This document shows, one piece after another, positions 44,219 to 52,486 of a stretch of 64,000 nucleotides of DNA; the first letter of the stretch is position 1, and each line of letters opens with the position of its first letter. Under the pieces are notes generated by a model that did no database searches, was not told the origin of the DNA, and saw nothing but the letters and a program-made list of their open reading frames with translations. Location of the stretch: positions 1 to 64,000 of the forward strand of contig JAJUJQ010000011.1 of the NCBI GenBank assembly GCA_029265255.1, in the 5' to 3' direction. This DNA is from Spirochaetota bacterium (GTDB lineage: Bacteria > Spirochaetota > Spirochaetia > Treponematales > Rectinemataceae). The position numbers and the translations under genes are program-made.

Positions 44219-45337
44219 ATGATGCAACAGAATGACGAAACAGGCCAGTTTCTCCAGAGCCTCGGTTTCCCACAACTCACGATTCACGCCATGAGCAGGC
44301 ACCATGATTTTGAGGCTGCTGGCAAAAGAATTCTGGTCATCGGACCCATGGGTTCAGGAAAAACCGAATTTACCGCCCGTATTTGGCGAGACAGCAGAAT
44401 TGCGCTTAAAAAAAAGGGGCTTGCGGCCCGCCTGACAAGCACAGGCCCTGTTGACCGGCGCGACGTATTTGTCGTGCGCTCCTCACTCGACAAGACCCGC
44501 TTCCCGGAGTATCCGGACGATGCCCTTGCCTATCGCGGTGGCTATGAACGATGCGGCAATCGCATTGGTGTCGCGCCAGACTCCTTCAGCCTCGAGATGC
44601 TGATCGCTGAAAATCCCCATGTTGGCACGTGGATTATCGACGAAGCGGCATTCTTCGACGAACGCATCGCCTATCTTATGAAGGATGAAGCGGAATCCAG
44701 AAAGCTCTGCTTCATATGCCCAACCCTTGTGCTCAATTTCCGGCGCGAAATTTTCAATCAAACCGCGCGGCTGCTGCTTGAAACAGCCACCGACATTATC
44801 CCTCTCACGGCCTATTGCGAGCACGACGAATGTCTTCGCGATTCACTGTATACATATCGATACTATCTCGTGGATGGGCGCGAGTGCCCCGCACTGTATT
44901 TCGACCCGCTCATCATCATCGGCGGCGACCGGACCCGACACGACGGCAAAGAACCGAATTACTGCACACGTTGTGACGAACATCATTATCTTCCGGGCAA
45001 AGAATACACCTTTTTTACTCTGAAGCCGTTTGGCGAGCTGGCAGCACGTGGAAATATCGCGCCACTTCTCGCAGAACTCAATGCGTTATCGGGAAATATA
45101 GAAGAGTCACGCCTCTATGCCTCGCTGGAGAGCCGTTGTGCAGAAGACGCTGCCAGAGAAGTGCAGATGAACGCTCTTAAGGTACCCTGCATCGCCGAAC
45201 GCGCGCTCGTCTATCTCTATGCGGAACAGAATCTGCTTTCGGAAGAACAGATGCGCTACTTTATACGTGAGCTCAATCTCGACAGAGAATACCTTTCGCA
45301 GCGTCTTGCCGACAATAGAAGGCCGCTGGCACTGTAA
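44219..45337 (+). CDS. extended thymidine-kinase-like protein
   Basis: 372 residues, nearly twice a normal type II thymidine kinase. Walker A GPMGSGKTEF (42-51), Walker B DEAAFF (141-146; DEAQFF is usual) and a zinc ribbon of C200/C205 and C249/C252. The C-terminal 110 residues are helical and have no counterpart in standard kinases. The catalytic glutamate of the DEAQF motif is retained, the glutamine is not. It may be a true kinase or a related nucleotide-binding protein. Starts with ATGATG, weak Shine-Dalgarno (AAAGAGAG). Confidence 0.7.
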   Translation: MMQQNDETGQFLQSLGFPQLTIHAMSRHHDFEAAGKRILVIGPMGSGKTEFTARIWRDSRIALKKKGLAARLTSTGPVDRRDVFVVRSSLDKTRFPEYPDDALAYRGGYERCGNRIGVAPDSFSLEMLIAENPHVGTWIIDEAAFFDERIAYLMKDEAESRKLCFICPTLVLNFRREIFNQTARLLLETATDIIPLTAYCEHDECLRDSLYTYRYYLVDGRECPALYFDPLIIIGGDRTRHDGKEPNYCTRCDEHHYLPGKEYTFFTLKPFGELAARGNIAPLLAELNALSGNIEESRLYASLESRCAEDAAREVQMNALKVPCIAERALVYLYAEQNLLSEEQMRYFIRELNLDREYLSQRLADNRRPLAL

Positions 45338-45392
45338 TCAGCACGCCCTGGAACTATTTCCGCGCTCGCAATATTGCATCTCGAATCCGCGT

Positions 45393-46634
45393 TTACCTTT
45401 CAGGAGTGGTTGTCGGGAAACCTTCGAGCAATGTTTGCGCCGACTCGATGAAGCGGACCATTTCCTTCCTTTCTGCAAAGCGGGCTCTGAAAAAGGATGG
45501 CCCCCCTCCCCCTTTCCCCTGGAGGGATTCCGCAAGCGGTTTCAATGTGCTTGCCAACGAAGCCCCGCGAGTCTGCTGCGGGACTTGGATGATGACTGTT
45601 TGATCAGAAGAAGAAACCGCAATACAAGCCTTGCCGGCCCGACTTGCAGCTTTTACGAGTTCCCCCGCCTCTTCCACCGTCATGCCCGGCTGATCGAAGA
45701 CCAACACAGCCCGATCCACTATGGAGGCGCTGGTTCCCGCAGCCATTATTTCTGCTTCCGCCCATTTCTGTCGGTAATGTCCAGCGTCACGCTCCGCGAA
45801 ATTCAATTTCGAAGATAGATCAGCGGCCCGAGCGGCGATATCCGCAATGCCACATCCAAGCGCGCTTGCGGTTCTTCGCGCTTCTTCATATACCCCCATG
45901 AGCAGGCCGACCGCGCGGTCACCCGCAGCAAAATACAGCCGAACATTTCCTTTATAGCGCTCAAGCGCAAGTATCTTCAGTACGCGAATGAAACCCGTTG
46001 ATTCGAGATGCGTTCCTCCGCAGGGAGACCAGTCGTACGATTCAATTTCGACCACACGAATGATGGATTCATCGGCAGGAGGTCGCTTTCGCAGCTTGAA
46101 ATGATCGATGTCTTCCGGCGGACAGTAGTGCACGAGAATTGGCACGTCTCTTCGAATCCAGGCCTCAAGCTGAGCTTCCACATCCGACGCGGGTACATCT
46201 TCCGGAGAAGCAGCCGAGATATCGATGGTGCAGGTCTCTTTCCCCATATGGAACGAAAGAGTATGGATTCCGTATTCCTGTTCAAGAATCGCCGAAAGCA
46301 AATGCTGGCCTGAATGCTGCTGCATATGATCGATGCGCCGCTGTCTATCAAGCACCAGATGCACCGTATCGCCTGGAGCCGGTAGCGGTCGCTGATCCTT
46401 CATCTCAATGACATGCCAGATTGCTCCGTCTGCCTCCTGCACATCGATGACCTTGAAGCCGGCGATTGTTCCCGAATCAGCCGGCTGGCCGCCTCCTTCC
46501 GGATACAATATCGTTGCGTCGAGGCGAATACGCGCTGTCCTGCCATCAACCCGAACCTCAATAACGGTCACATCCGCCTCATCGATCATGGGGATTCTAT
46601 AGTAGAGCCGTTCATGAAGTGCCAGATCGCTCAT
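45393..46634 (-). CDS. alanyl-tRNA editing protein (AlaX-L, DHHA1)
   Basis: 413 residues. An AlaRS-like editing domain with zinc ligands H107, H111 (HSGQH), C205 and H209 (CGGTH), a coil, and a C-terminal DHHA1 domain with GKGGGGPSFFRA. It deacylates mischarged Ser- or Gly-tRNA(Ala) in trans. Its start overlaps the smc stop by 4 nt, so it is coupled to smc. Confidence 0.92.
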   Translation of the reverse strand: MSDLALHERLYYRIPMIDEADVTVIEVRVDGRTARIRLDATILYPEGGGQPADSGTIAGFKVIDVQEADGAIWHVIEMKDQRPLPAPGDTVHLVLDRQRRIDHMQQHSGQHLLSAILEQEYGIHTLSFHMGKETCTIDISAASPEDVPASDVEAQLEAWIRRDVPILVHYCPPEDIDHFKLRKRPPADESIIRVVEIESYDWSPCGGTHLESTGFIRVLKILALERYKGNVRLYFAAGDRAVGLLMGVYEEARRTASALGCGIADIAARAADLSSKLNFAERDAGHYRQKWAEAEIMAAGTSASIVDRAVLVFDQPGMTVEEAGELVKAASRAGKACIAVSSSDQTVIIQVPQQTRGASLASTLKPLAESLQGKGGGGPSFFRARFAERKEMVRFIESAQTLLEGFPTTTPER

Positions 46635-49558
46635 GGACGACCTCCCCGGGCTTGCTGTTCTCCTGCCGCTGCCGCAGTCGCGTCCGGTGGCAGTTGCTGT
46701 CCCTCTTCATAAGGAACATCCTCTTCGATAAAGGTATCATCCGCGACATACACAGGCCTTGTAATGCCATTTTCCTTATGCTCGACGCGTATGGCAATCG
46801 CTTTGGTGACACCAGATTCCTCCATGGTTACCCCAAGCAGCGTATCAGCCCCCGCGACTGTCTTCTTGTTGTGCGTAATGACGATAAATTGACTTGCTGA
46901 TCCAAACTCTCGCAGCAGATTGACGAAGCGCACGATATTCGCCTCATCCAGAGCCGCATCAATTTCGTCTAAAAAACAAAAGGGCGACGGCTTTACCATA
47001 TAGGTCGCGAACAGGAGCGCGATGGCAGTCAATGTTCGCTCACCGCCTGACAGCAAGGAAATGTTCTCGAGCTTCTTTCCCGGCGGCTGGGCATAGATCT
47101 CAATACCCGACTCAAGCACATGATTGGGATCTGTGAGTTTCAATTCCGCCCTTCCACCGCCAAAAAGCCTTCGAAACATGTTGTGGAAATTTTTCTTGAT
47201 GCGATTGTACGTATCAACAAAGAGCTCTGCACTCTCGGTTCGTATTTGGTCGGTAATCTGCTGGAGATCGGTACGGGCTTTGACCAGATCCTCGTATTGG
47301 CCGGAAAGAAATTCATAGCGCTGACGAATTTCCTCGAATTCCTCAGGTGCCATGAGATTGACCGACCCAAGCGCATTCAGACGATTTCTGAGTTCGGAAA
47401 GCTGTTCGCGCAACTCCGGGATCGGGGTTCGAATCTCATACATGCGCGATTCGTACAGGAGCAAATCCCTCGAATAGAGTTCGGCAAATGTATCCTTGAG
47501 GTTCCTGATCTCGGTTTCGCTCTGGGCGATCCCCATGTGTGCGCTCTCTATTTCCTGTTGCAGAACAGCCAGCTGCCGTTCAAGATTTGCCGATTCGGTT
47601 CGTCGCTCCTCCAGGTCAGCGCTGCGTTGCCGTATAGATTCTTCGAGCTCGGCCATTTCGGAAGTCAGCTGCCTCCCTTTGCGCTCGATTTCGGCAAGCT
47701 CACTTTCGAGCGAATCGATCTCTTCCTTCAGTTCTTCGACTCTTCGCCTCTCTCCGGCAAGCTCGTTCATGATTTCGCGCCGGTAGGCTTCTTGGCCCGC
47801 GATTTCCCGTCGGAGCATCGCAAGCGCATCCTGAGCCGCTTCCATTTGAGTCTGTATCTTGGTCTTTTCCAGCCGGGCATTTTCCAGCGTCTTGCGATAT
47901 TGCTCTATTTTCGCAGAGAGATCCGCGTTCCGCGACTGCAGCGACTCATGAAGCGATGCTATTTCCTGCAGGCGAGATGCCATGTGCGCGATTTGCGCAT
48001 CGATCCGCCTCTTCTGGGTCATTACTCCGCCAGGCGCTACAAGCTCATTGAGAAATGTAGGTGCGATTGCGAAATATTGCGTAAGTTCCTCAGAGAGCGT
48101 GTGAATGCGCGTTTCCAGGTTCCTCAGATCCTCAACTGAAGTCCAGAGTCGCTTCGATGCTTCCTGGGGATTCATGGCGGGAATGACTCTCGAAAGATCG
48201 TCAAGCAAGCTCGCGCGGGTTGACACTTGACGGCCTAGCTCCGCCACGAGCAAACGAATCGACTCTTCCAGGTTCTGTCTCGCCTCAATTTGGGATTCAG
48301 ATTCGCGAAGTCTCTGATCCACGAGCTCAGCAATCCGCTCGGTAATGCCATCGAGAGATTTGCGCAGCTCGGCAGTTTTTGCCTCGATCTCCTGGGCTTC
48401 GGACGCGTTGCGCCGCAAGGTTTCTTCGTTTGCCTTTACCGCGAGCGCCGCGGCGTTGATGCTTTCCTCGAACGAATGAATATTCGCATCAACCTCGCGG
48501 ATGCGTGCCCGATAACCCGCGTATTCAGCTTCCCTTTCGCCTTCTTCATCCTGCAAGGATTCGATCTTCTGCACCAGGGTCCGATCACGCGCTTCCAGCT
48601 GAGCAATTTTCGCATCGAGCTCGCGCGAGCGCTCAATTAGAATCGTCCGCTGCTTTTCCTTGCCGTTTTTTTCGACCGCTAGCCCGTACAGAACCTTTTG
48701 CTTGTCAACCAGCCTGGCTTCGAGCTCGTTGACAAGATCAAGCCCTTCGGACATTGCCTCGCTCATGCGTTCGATACGCGCCACCAGCTGGTCCCGTTCG
48801 TGCTTTTTCTGCTCATACAGGGCATTGTTGCGGTCTTTCTCACGAACGTGCTGCCTCATGCGAACCAGGTACAGGTCGAGCTCACTTTCGAATATACGTT
48901 CCTTCAGCTGCCGGTACTGAGTGGTTTTTTCAGCCTGCACTTTTAGTGTCTCATAGGAGCGCTTTACTTCGTTGAGAACACTCTCGATCTGACGCATATT
49001 CTCTTCGGTCTTGGCAAGCTTGAGTTCGGCTTCCCGAGCGCGCACCTTGTGCCGAGTGATACCCGCAGCCTCCTCGAAGAGATAGCGGCGGTCCTCAGGT
49101 CTTGAAGAGAGGACCTGATCAATGCGTCCCTGCTCCATCACAGAATAGGCTGATTTCCCGATACCGGTATCCCAGAACAGCTCCCGCACTTCTTTCAGCT
49201 TTGCCGGTCGACCGTTGATGAAATATTCGTTTTCGCCTGATCGGTATAACCGGCGCTTGACTTCGATTTCCGGCATTTCGAGAGGAAGGGTTGTGCCCTC
49301 GTTGCTGATAGTGATGGCAACCTCTGCCACCGACAATGGGCGCCGGTTTTCAGTGCCATTAAAGATGATGTCTTCCATTGCTTCCGCGCGCAAATTGCGT
49401 GCGGACTGCTCTCCGACCACCCACTTGATCGCATCGACAATATTCGACTTGCCGCAGCCGTTCGGGCCAAGGAGTGCTGAAATACCCTTGGAGAACTCGA
49501 TACGAACCCTGTCCGCAAACGATTTAAAACCGAAAATCTCCAGACTCTTCAGATACAC
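46631..49558 (-). CDS. smc: SMC-family chromosome condensation protein, apparently lacking a canonical hinge
   Basis: 975 residues. N-terminal head with GPNGCGKSN, then a long coiled coil, and a C-terminal head with LLSGGERTLTAIALL and FLDEIDAALD. Typical bacterial SMC is about 1150-1200 residues with a 120-residue hinge; here the two coils meet at only about 25-30 non-coil residues (FAIAPTFLNELVAPGG). No CxxC zinc hook is present. The GTG at 49558 is used, with AAAGGA 8 nt upstream; the open frame upstream is unrelated. Confidence 0.9.
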   Translation of the reverse strand: MYLKSLEIFGFKSFADRVRIEFSKGISALLGPNGCGKSNIVDAIKWVVGEQSARNLRAEAMEDIIFNGTENRRPLSVAEVAITISNEGTTLPLEMPEIEVKRRLYRSGENEYFINGRPAKLKEVRELFWDTGIGKSAYSVMEQGRIDQVLSSRPEDRRYLFEEAAGITRHKVRAREAELKLAKTEENMRQIESVLNEVKRSYETLKVQAEKTTQYRQLKERIFESELDLYLVRMRQHVREKDRNNALYEQKKHERDQLVARIERMSEAMSEGLDLVNELEARLVDKQKVLYGLAVEKNGKEKQRTILIERSRELDAKIAQLEARDRTLVQKIESLQDEEGEREAEYAGYRARIREVDANIHSFEESINAAALAVKANEETLRRNASEAQEIEAKTAELRKSLDGITERIAELVDQRLRESESQIEARQNLEESIRLLVAELGRQVSTRASLLDDLSRVIPAMNPQEASKRLWTSVEDLRNLETRIHTLSEELTQYFAIAPTFLNELVAPGGVMTQKRRIDAQIAHMASRLQEIASLHESLQSRNADLSAKIEQYRKTLENARLEKTKIQTQMEAAQDALAMLRREIAGQEAYRREIMNELAGERRRVEELKEEIDSLESELAEIERKGRQLTSEMAELEESIRQRSADLEERRTESANLERQLAVLQQEIESAHMGIAQSETEIRNLKDTFAELYSRDLLLYESRMYEIRTPIPELREQLSELRNRLNALGSVNLMAPEEFEEIRQRYEFLSGQYEDLVKARTDLQQITDQIRTESAELFVDTYNRIKKNFHNMFRRLFGGGRAELKLTDPNHVLESGIEIYAQPPGKKLENISLLSGGERTLTAIALLFATYMVKPSPFCFLDEIDAALDEANIVRFVNLLREFGSASQFIVITHNKKTVAGADTLLGVTMEESGVTKAIAIRVEHKENGITRPVYVADDTFIEEDVPYEEGQQLPPDATAAAAGEQQARGGRP

Positions 49559-49582
49559 CGATCCATTCCTTTCGCGAATCGC

Positions 49583-49633
49583 AATAAAAACAAACCGCAC
49601 CTGCAGTAACGCCTGGGCGTGCTGCAGGTGCGG
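49583..49633 (-). terminator. terminator between the PTS IIA gene and smc
   Basis: A 12-bp perfect stem (CCGCACCTGCAG with CTGCAGGTGCGG, 49595-49606 and 49622-49633) with an inner ACGCC/GGCGT stem, followed on the minus strand by a T-rich tail (TTTGTTTTTATTG). Confidence 0.85.
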
Positions 49634-49652
49634 CACCGGTTCTCAGCCGTTT

Positions 49653-50306
49653 CTATTCGTCCTGGCTGACGAGCAGCCGGTAGGCTTCCTGAGGCGTGCT
49701 GCAGGCCAGCAGCGCGTCCCGAAGTTCGACCATCTTCAGTCGTGCCGAGAAGAACGAGAGTGTCTGCAGATAGTATGCATGCTGGTTGTACGCGGCCGCA
49801 ATCATGAAAAGCAGCCTGACAGGAATATCATCGAGGGTCTGGAAGTCGATGACGTCACAGCGAGAGATACCAATCGAAACCACCAGATCCGTTACCGAAT
49901 TGAGGCGGACATGTGGAATTGCAATGCCCTTGCCGATCGCAGTACTCATGAGTTCTTCACGGCGCAGAATTTCGGAAATAAGCTCCTGCCTGTTTTTGAT
50001 CTGCGGCGCGGTGGACAGGTTTTCCGCCAGCGTAATAAGGGCATCGCGTTTTGTTGGTGTATTCAGGAAAATAATGCGTTCCGGCGATATGATATTCTGA
50101 ATTTTCACGCTGCTGATCATGGCGACCGGCCTGTTGGAAGAAAGCCGTTCGTTTACCCAGCGTTCGATTTCGCTTTTCTTAAATCGCCAGACCGTGCCAA
50201 TCTTTCCGGAAGGTATTTCGCCTTTCTGTGCCCAATCGTAGACGGTACGTTCAGAGACACGAAGATATTTCGCAACTTCTTCGATTGTCAGGATATCATC
50301 ATCCAT
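49653..50306 (-). CDS. excisionase-type HTH fused to PTS EIIA (fructose/nitrogen type)
   Basis: 217 residues: an N-terminal helix-turn-helix of the excisionase/MerR-like type (about 5-55, LTIEEVAKYLRVSERTVYDW and VWRFKKSEIERW) and a C-terminal EIIA-2 domain (about 72-213) with the phospho-acceptor H132 (GIAIPHVRL). It probably reads PTS phosphorylation state directly at DNA. GGAGGGG lies 8 nt before the ATG. Confidence 0.88.
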   Translation of the reverse strand: MDDDILTIEEVAKYLRVSERTVYDWAQKGEIPSGKIGTVWRFKKSEIERWVNERLSSNRPVAMISSVKIQNIISPERIIFLNTPTKRDALITLAENLSTAPQIKNRQELISEILRREELMSTAIGKGIAIPHVRLNSVTDLVVSIGISRCDVIDFQTLDDIPVRLLFMIAAAYNQHAYYLQTLSFFSARLKMVELRDALLACSTPQEAYRLLVSQDE

Positions 50307-50340
50307 GCGATATACCCCTCCGAATTGAATTCATTGACAT

Positions 50341-50370
50341 ATTATGATATTCGCTTGTATTTCCTGTCAA
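50341..50370 (-). promoter_or_regulatory. promoter of the HTH-EIIA gene
   Basis: Perfect TTGACA (50365-50370), 18-nt spacer, CATAAT (50341-50346) on the minus strand. Confidence 0.75.
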
Positions 50371-50426
50371 GTATAGGAAAATAATATTTTTTCATCAATA
50401 AGCCAGAAAGTTTACTAAACTCAATC

Positions 50427-51188
50427 TCACTCGTTACTTTGTCTATCAACAGGCCATTCCGAGAAAAACATCTCGATTGCATCAAAAGGAAATTCCTCCT
50501 TTCTTAACCAAGCTCGCAGACGATGAACGAGTTCTGCTTCGGATTGTCTTACGTTTTCTTCTCCAGCTGCTTTTTCCCTGCGCCTCTTTGTGAGTTCATT
50601 CCTTCTATATTTCTTGAGAAAAATATCGGCACTCTTCCGGACCGAAGCAATGAGCATATCGGAATCGAGCATTCTAAACGCGTCATCCAGGATCACACGA
50701 CGATCCTCGAACAGCCCGATACGCGGCCAAAGAAGCGCCTTGATTTTTGCTGGCCCATGGCCTTTGCGAAGCAGGTGTGTCCGGATGAAAAGAAAAGCAT
50801 ACCGCCGATCATCGAGAAAATGCTGATCGCACATCCATCGGGTCACAAGTCGGGCCGTTTCCGATTCAAATTCTCTCTGAAGAAGCTTTTCATAGAGCTG
50901 CCGAGATCCCTGTTCCGCCCTTGCAGCAATAGCCATTGCAGTGCTTCGGGCGCGATGCATCAGATCCATTCTCTCAAGGTATTCCGCTGCCTCCGCTTCG
51001 AGGCTCTGCCCGTCCCGAAGTATCAAAGCCCGTGTTCCAGGCAGCGTTAGCTGTCGCCCTGTCCTATCTAAGCAACATCCGCAGAGCGCGGCATCGGTTC
51101 CGTCGAACAATAATAAAAGGCCCCCGGCAAACGCCACTTCGAGCGTTCCGGAGGCCTTTTCGTGTACGGATGTAATCCGTTCTGACAT
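50427..51188 (-). CDS. recX: RecX-family regulatory protein
   Basis: 253 residues; the middle (about 70-150) has the RecX three-helix repeats, with RQLYEKLLQREFES, WMCDQHFLDDRRYAFLFIRTHL and GPAKIKALL. RecX modulates RecA filaments. The N-terminal 65 residues are family-specific. It begins 3 nt after rpsI with no strong Shine-Dalgarno, and a terminator-like hairpin lies inside its first codons (51115-51160), so expression may be attenuated. No recA in the window. Confidence 0.8.
   Translation of the reverse strand: MSERITSVHEKASGTLEVAFAGGLLLLFDGTDAALCGCCLDRTGRQLTLPGTRALILRDGQSLEAEAAEYLERMDLMHRARSTAMAIAARAEQGSRQLYEKLLQREFESETARLVTRWMCDQHFLDDRRYAFLFIRTHLLRKGHGPAKIKALLWPRIGLFEDRRVILDDAFRMLDSDMLIASVRKSADIFLKKYRRNELTKRRREKAAGEENVRQSEAELVHRLRAWLRKEEFPFDAIEMFFSEWPVDRQSNE
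51103..51160 (-). terminator. intrinsic-terminator-like hairpin inside the 5' end of recX
   Basis: AAAAGGCC plus CCGG pairs with CCGG plus GGCCTTTT (51115-51127 with 51148-51160; one mismatch, 20-nt loop), followed on the minus strand by TTTTATTATTGTT. It begins about 28 nt into recX and most simply ends the rplM-rpsI transcript. Confidence 0.6.
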
Positions 51189-51191
51189 CGC

Positions 51192-51590
51192 CTAGCGCTT
51201 CGAGAACTGGAATCTCCGGCGCGCACCGCGCTGACCGTATTTCTTTCTTTCGACCATACGCGGATCTCGCGTCAAAAGGCCGTTGGCTTTGAGTGAAACA
51301 TGGTTCACGGGGTCAATCTGCGCGAGCGCGCGAGCGAGCCCATGTGTGCAGGCACCAGCCTGGCCGTTGGGGCCGCCGCCGACAACGGTAATAATCGCGT
51401 CGAACTTGTTTTCGCTATCGGTTACCTGGAGGGGTTTGCGAACCTGAGCGACGAGATTTTCGAGCACGAAGTAGTCTTTCAATTCTTTCTGGTTGACGAT
51501 AATTTTTCCGGTACCCTCACGGAGAAATACACGCGCTACTGCGCACTTGCGACGGCCGGTACCTATTCCAAGGTTGATATTCTTGACCAT
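51192..51590 (-). CDS. rpsI: 30S ribosomal protein S9
   Basis: 132 residues from ATG 51590 (MVKNINLGIGTGRRK). Family motifs: GTGRRKCAVARV, GGGPNGQAGA and the C-terminal RKKYGQRGARRRFQFSKR that reaches the P site. The longer frame from 51608 overlaps the rplM stop and is less typical. GGAAGG lies 8 nt upstream. Confidence 0.97.
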   Translation of the reverse strand: MVKNINLGIGTGRRKCAVARVFLREGTGKIIVNQKELKDYFVLENLVAQVRKPLQVTDSENKFDAIITVVGGGPNGQAGACTHGLARALAQIDPVNHVSLKANGLLTRDPRMVERKKYGQRGARRRFQFSKR

Positions 51591-51607
51591 TCCGTTACCC
51601 TTCCTCA

Positions 51608-52036
51608 TCAGAGTTCGATTGCAGTCGGCATCTGGGCCGTGTGCGGGTGGCTTTCGCCGGCATATACCTTTACATTTCTGAAGAGCTTGCGGCCGAGCGG
51701 CCCCTTGGGGAGCATGCCGCGAATGGCGATTTCGAGCGGTGCAACAGGGTTGCGCCCAAGAAGCTCTTCGTAGGTGTAGTCCTTCAGCCCGCCAGGGAAG
51801 CCTGTATGATGGTAATACATCTTGTTCTGGCGCTTGCGGCCGGTCAGAGCAACCTTATCGGCATTGATGACAATGACGTAATCGCCTGTTTCCTGGCTCG
51901 GTGTATACGTGGGCTTATTCTTTCCACGGAGAATGGAAGCGACCTTGGCAGCCACGCGGCCGAGTGGTTTACCCGCTGCGTCGATGATGTACCACGTGCG
52001 TTCCGCGGTGGCAGGCGTCACAAAAACAGTCTTCAT
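51608..52036 (-). CDS. rplM: 50S ribosomal protein L13
   Basis: 142 residues of the usual length with WYIIDAAGKPLGRVA, GDYVIVINADK, YYHHTGFPGG and MLPKGPLGRKLFRNVKVYAG. First gene of rplM-rpsI, with its own strong promoter; AAGG lies 9 nt upstream. Confidence 0.98.
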   Translation of the reverse strand: MKTVFVTPATAERTWYIIDAAGKPLGRVAAKVASILRGKNKPTYTPSQETGDYVIVINADKVALTGRKRQNKMYYHHTGFPGGLKDYTYEELLGRNPVAPLEIAIRGMLPKGPLGRKLFRNVKVYAGESHPHTAQMPTAIEL

Positions 52037-52084
52037 GTATGTATACCTTCACCTTATTGTGTAGTATGCGAAAAATGCGCGTGC

Positions 52085-52113
52085 ATATTCCCACAGATTG
52101 GAAAAACTGTCAA
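52085..52113 (-). promoter_or_regulatory. rplM-rpsI promoter
   Basis: Perfect TTGACA (52108-52113), 17-nt spacer, GAATAT (52085-52090) on the minus strand, about 50 nt before rplM. Confidence 0.75.
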
Positions 52114-52136
52114 GCATCCCGCAATTCGGTATCAGC

Positions 52137-52400
52137 TTATTCCTTCTTCTCTTCCGAGCTTTCTCCAGACTCCGAAGCAGCTTCTTCATTCTTATTTTTT
52201 TCTTCTTCTTTCTTTTCTTCGATCTTGTCTTTAATGTCCGCTACTCCGATGAATACCGCCAAAACTCCGATCAGTACCGCCATGACCGGCAGCGCGCCTC
52301 GGAGGAATGCCAGCACATCATTCCACCAGCCTAGAACACCAGGCAGTACCATCAGCACTGCCACTGCGATAAGCCCAATTCCTACCAGCAATGCGGTCAT
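52137..52400 (-). CDS. small two-helix membrane protein with acidic tail
   Basis: 87 residues from ATG 52400 (the upstream ATG at 52406 touches the ribosome site; AAGGAG is 6 nt from 52400). Two hydrophobic helices (TALLVGIGLIAVAVLMVLPG and ALPVMAVLIGVLAVFIGVA) are followed by a highly charged tail (DKIEEKKEEEKNKNEEAAS). No family recognised. Such proteins are frequent in spirochaetes. Confidence 0.75.
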   Translation of the reverse strand: MTALLVGIGLIAVAVLMVLPGVLGWWNDVLAFLRGALPVMAVLIGVLAVFIGVADIKDKIEEKKEEEKNKNEEAASESGESSEEKKE

Positions 52401-52434
52401 CTTCATCTCCTTTTTATGTCAATTCCTGATTGCC

Positions 52435-52463
52435 TTCGTAAGGCTATTATCGATAGATACAAT
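52435..52463 (+). promoter_or_regulatory. candidate promoter for the RNB gene
   Basis: TTCGTA (52435-52440), 17-nt spacer, TACAAT (52458-52463); the predicted start lies about 15-20 nt before the ATG. Confidence 0.45.
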
Positions 52464-52486
52464 AGCAGATTTACCAGCCTGGCGCA

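Noticed and set aside
47120..48139. 339-residue plus-strand open frame
   Set aside because: Antisense to the smc coiled-coil region; phenylalanine/leucine/arginine-rich shadow of glutamate-rich codons.
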